From: JBCBDX01 sp039815825
GTDB taxonomy: Bacteria; Pseudomonadota; Alphaproteobacteria; Rhizobiales; Rhizobiaceae
Assembly: GCA_039815825.1 (NCBI GenBank)
Contig: JBCBYO010000013.1
Coordinates: 9,243 to 73,242 of the forward strand
Direction: 5' to 3'
DNA length: 64,000 bases
In this document: piece after piece, positions 61,802-64,000 of the stretch
How positions within the stretch are numbered: position 1 is the stretch's first letter
Layout of the letters: each line of letters opens with the position of its first letter
The notes under the pieces: generated by a model
Databases searched by the model: none
The model's input: only the letters and a program-made list of their open reading frames with translations
Told to the model about the DNA's origin: nothing
Position numbers and translations under genes: made by a program

Positions 61802-63577
61802 CTAACGACGGCCAAACAGACTTTCTATTTTGGCAACCGAAAGAGAGATGAATGTCGGCCTACCATGATTGCATGTGCCCGAGCCCGGCGTTGCCTCCAT
61901 TTGGCGCAATAACGCGTTCATTTCGTCAACCTTCATCCGCCGTCCCGCGCGTACCGAACCATGGCACGCCATCGTCGAGGCGACAGATTTGAGGCTGTCT
62001 TCGAGCCTTGAAACACCGTCGCCGACCATCAGATCATCTGCCAAGTCCTGTACCAAGCCGCTGGCGTCAACATCGCCCAACATGGCGGGCGTTGCGTTGA
62101 CAGCAATCGCACCCGCGCCGAATGCTTCAATTTCTAGACCAAATCGTGACAACGTCTCTTTTTGAGCCAGAAGCCGGGTCGCGGCGTCCGTGCCGACATC
62201 GACAATGTCCGGCACCAACAACATTTGAGAGGCAACGGGTTTAGCTTCCAAGGTCGACTTCAAGGTTTCATAAACCAGGCGTTCGTGCGCAGCGTGCTGG
62301 TCGACAAGCAAAATACCGTCTTGGGTCTGGGATACAATAAATGCGTCATGGATTTGCGTGCGCGCCGCTCCCAGTGGATGTTTTGTCAGATCTTCCTGAG
62401 CCGCGTTCATATCGCTTGAAGCATCGGGCGGGGCAAGTGGCGCAAATGCAGCAAAGTCTGACTGCGTATTCTCGGCGAGCCAATAGCCATTAGTACCGCG
62501 GTGGTGGCCATCGGCGGGTGCCGTTGGAGCCTCGAAAGCGTTTGCCATTTGTCGCGTTGCGGATGCAGCAGGCCGCGATGTCTGCGCAGCAAAGCCCGTT
62601 CGAAGCCCGCCGATAATGAGCGCCCGAATGTTTCCGGGGTCTCGAAAGCGAACGTCGGATTTTGCAGGATGGACATTGACGTCCACCAATGCTGGATCCA
62701 GCGATATATAGATGACGGCGATCGGATGCCGCCCGCGTTCCATCAAGTCTGCATAGGCTGCCCGTATGGCACCCAAAATTTGCCGATCTTTCACCGGGCG
62801 TCCGTTTACAAATGCGTATTGCAAATTGGATTGTCCGCGATGGACCGACGGCAAACTGACCAAACCATTGAGTAACGCCCCTTCGCGCTCATGGCCAACG
62901 AGCACAGCATCATCAACAAACTCCTGACCTAACACTTGGGCGACCCTCGCCATGATCCTTTCCTCAAGGGTGTCTTGTGTACAAGCAGGAAAATTCAGGC
63001 TTTGGCGATCCTCACCGTGGAGCCAAAACCCCACCTGAGGAAAGGCCATGGCTATGCGTTTGATCATGTCCGAGATAGCCGCATTTTCGGCACGGTCGCT
63101 CTTCATGAACTTCAGTCGGGCAGGTGTAGCAAAGAAGAGATCCGCTACTTCTACCGTTGTACCGACATTCGCAGCAGCAGGCACCACATCTGACACTTTG
63201 CCGCCGTCCACCATGATCTTGTTGGCATGGCCATCTGTGGGTCGACGCGAAGTAATGGAAAGTTTTGCTACTGAACCAATGGAGGGTAACGCCTCACCAC
63301 GAAAACCGAGCATGGTAATGGCGTCTAACCCGTCATTGAGTTTGGACGTACAATGGCGCGAAATGGCTAGAGGCAATTCACTGACAGCCATGCCGTGACC
63401 ATTGTCGATGACGCGGATGAAGCTCTTGCCACCATTTACGGTAGCGATTTCAATACGCGTTGCACCCGCGTCGATCGCGTTTTCGACGAGCTCTTTAACG
63501 ACCGATGCTGGCCGTTCGACCACTTCACCGGCTGCAATTTGGTTGATCGTCGTTTGGTCGAGCTGGCGCAAAGGCAT
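61802..63577 (-). CDS. mutL: DNA mismatch repair protein MutL
   Basis: Links mismatch recognition by MutS to strand removal. The 591-residue protein has the GHKL ATPase domain (INQIAAGEVVERPASVVKEL, DNGHGM, GFRGEALPSIGSVAKLSI) and the C-terminal dimer domain. The endonuclease motif LLVDQHAAHERLVYETL (DQHAxxExxxxE) and the supporting ACHGSVRAG and CNHGRP are present, so it should nick DNA itself, as in species without MutH; the last motif has Asn where Pro is usual. ATG 63577 is the normal MPLRQLD start. Confidence 0.95.
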   Translation of the reverse strand: MPLRQLDQTTINQIAAGEVVERPASVVKELVENAIDAGATRIEIATVNGGKSFIRVIDNGHGMAVSELPLAISRHCTSKLNDGLDAITMLGFRGEALPSIGSVAKLSITSRRPTDGHANKIMVDGGKVSDVVPAAANVGTTVEVADLFFATPARLKFMKSDRAENAAISDMIKRIAMAFPQVGFWLHGEDRQSLNFPACTQDTLEERIMARVAQVLGQEFVDDAVLVGHEREGALLNGLVSLPSVHRGQSNLQYAFVNGRPVKDRQILGAIRAAYADLMERGRHPIAVIYISLDPALVDVNVHPAKSDVRFRDPGNIRALIIGGLRTGFAAQTSRPAASATRQMANAFEAPTAPADGHHRGTNGYWLAENTQSDFAAFAPLAPPDASSDMNAAQEDLTKHPLGAARTQIHDAFIVSQTQDGILLVDQHAAHERLVYETLKSTLEAKPVASQMLLVPDIVDVGTDAATRLLAQKETLSRFGLEIEAFGAGAIAVNATPAMLGDVDASGLVQDLADDLMVGDGVSRLEDSLKSVASTMACHGSVRAGRRMKVDEMNALLRQMEATPGSGTCNHGRPTFISLSVAKIESLFGRR

Positions 63578-63635
63578 GCACTATAAGATAGTGGCAAAAA
63601 CGGGAAATGCCGAGGGCACGCGTGGGCGTTCCACA

Positions 63636-64000
63636 TTAAATCGCGTGGCGAACACCTATTTCCGAAAGCGATGAACTGTCGGCTTCGATCGGACGCATGA
63701 GGCTGCGATGTTCAATGAACTCCGCGCCCATATGCGGCTCATATCGGACATAGCTCGTCCCATTTAAGTCTTTAGCGCGATAAAGCGCCAAATCGGCGGC
63801 GACCAACAAAGCATCCGCGCTGCTCGCATGATCTGGAAAAGTAGCTATCCCGGCACTGGCGTTAAGTTTGATCGTTATTCCTTCAAACTGAAAGTCACGT
63901 GTAACGTCTGCCAAAAGGCGCTCTAGGATCGGCTGAAGCACGTGAGCCTCATTCAGCTTGTCCATAATCAATACGAATTCGTCCCCGCCGATACGCGCGG
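63636..64000 (-). CDS. Diguanylate cyclase GGDEF domain, C-terminal part (runs off window)
   Basis: The minus frame from the window edge to the stop at 63636 reads the second half of a GGDEF domain: ARIGGDEFVLIMDKL at the edge, then ITIKLNASAGIATFPDHASS and LLVAADLALYRAKDLNGTSY. The GGDEF signature is intact, so the enzyme may make c-di-GMP. A tail of about 40 residues follows. The N-terminal sensory part is outside the window. Confidence 0.85.
   Translation of the reverse strand, partial: ARIGGDEFVLIMDKLNEAHVLQPILERLLADVTRDFQFEGITIKLNASAGIATFPDHASSADALLVAADLALYRAKDLNGTSYVRYEPHMGAEFIEHRSLMRPIEADSSSLSEIGVRHAI

Noticed and set aside
1..64000. tRNA, rRNA, integrase, transposase or phage genes
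   Set aside because: None could be recognised on either strand by eye; short or degenerate RNA genes could still be missed without a covariance-model search.

Overview
The window is chromosomal DNA of an alphaproteobacterium, most likely from the order Hyphomicrobiales (Rhizobiales). Supporting this are the short HisG encoded with HisZ, an alphaproteobacterial-type HisRS, a BA14K-family protein, DUF2093, DUF3422 and DUF4170 proteins, a pmbA-cysQ-DUF4170-waaA-lpxK block next to mutL, a plant/alphaproteobacterial-type glutamate-cysteine ligase, and a CIRCE element in front of groES. I cannot name the genus. Nearly all of the window is densely coded housekeeping and metabolic DNA. I see no rRNA, tRNA, insertion sequence, prophage or CRISPR array.

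Layout. 1-6.3 kb: partial xseA, an EamA transporter, a DUF937 protein, gshA, rsmE and two poorly known genes. 6.4-16.4 kb: a 2-hydroxy-acid oxidation region with lldD (L-lactate dehydrogenase), a GntR/FCD regulator, a DUF3422 membrane protein, a LysR regulator, glcD-glcE-(small membrane protein)-glcF, and a convergent BASS-family transporter. The same inverted repeat (TGGTMAA-N5-TTTACCA) lies upstream of both the GntR gene and glcD. 16.5-22.2 kb: L,D-transpeptidase, tag, DUF1801, EamA transporter, BA14K protein, gnd and an exported protein. 22.2-25.7 kb: hisS-hisZ-hisG. 25.8-29 kb: DUF427, a YfcG-like GST, a universal stress protein and creatinase. 29-32.1 kb: a pseudo-receiver protein divergent from a PAS-GGDEF-EAL protein. 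32.2-35.1 kb: a SulP transporter and a GT61 glycosyltransferase.

35.1-37.8 kb: groES-groEL with promoter and CIRCE. Its 3' terminator lies in a 130-bp tandem repeat interrupted by a 100-N assembly gap. 37.8-42.3 kb: three Tad-like pseudopilin/vWA proteins and a degenerate EAL protein. 42.4-49.6 kb: a NagD-like HAD phosphatase, ribF, two overlapping SDR genes, ileS and a lipoprotein. 49.6-52.9 kb: tadA divergent from an rsuA/rluB-type pseudouridine synthase, rsmD and a patatin. 52.9-56.6 kb: a leftward operon of a Kef-type antiporter, a VOC protein and a MATE exporter, coupled by ATGA overlaps. 56.7-61.5 kb: pmbA, cysQ-like gene, DUF4170, waaA, lpxK. 61.5-64 kb: DUF2093, mutL and a partial GGDEF protein.

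Nothing here is a clear new defence or mobile system. The observations most worth following are the shared operator of the hydroxy-acid locus, the terminator repeat array at groEL, the Kef-VOC-MATE operon, the small membrane protein inside the glc operon, and several signalling proteins that have lost catalytic or phosphoacceptor residues.
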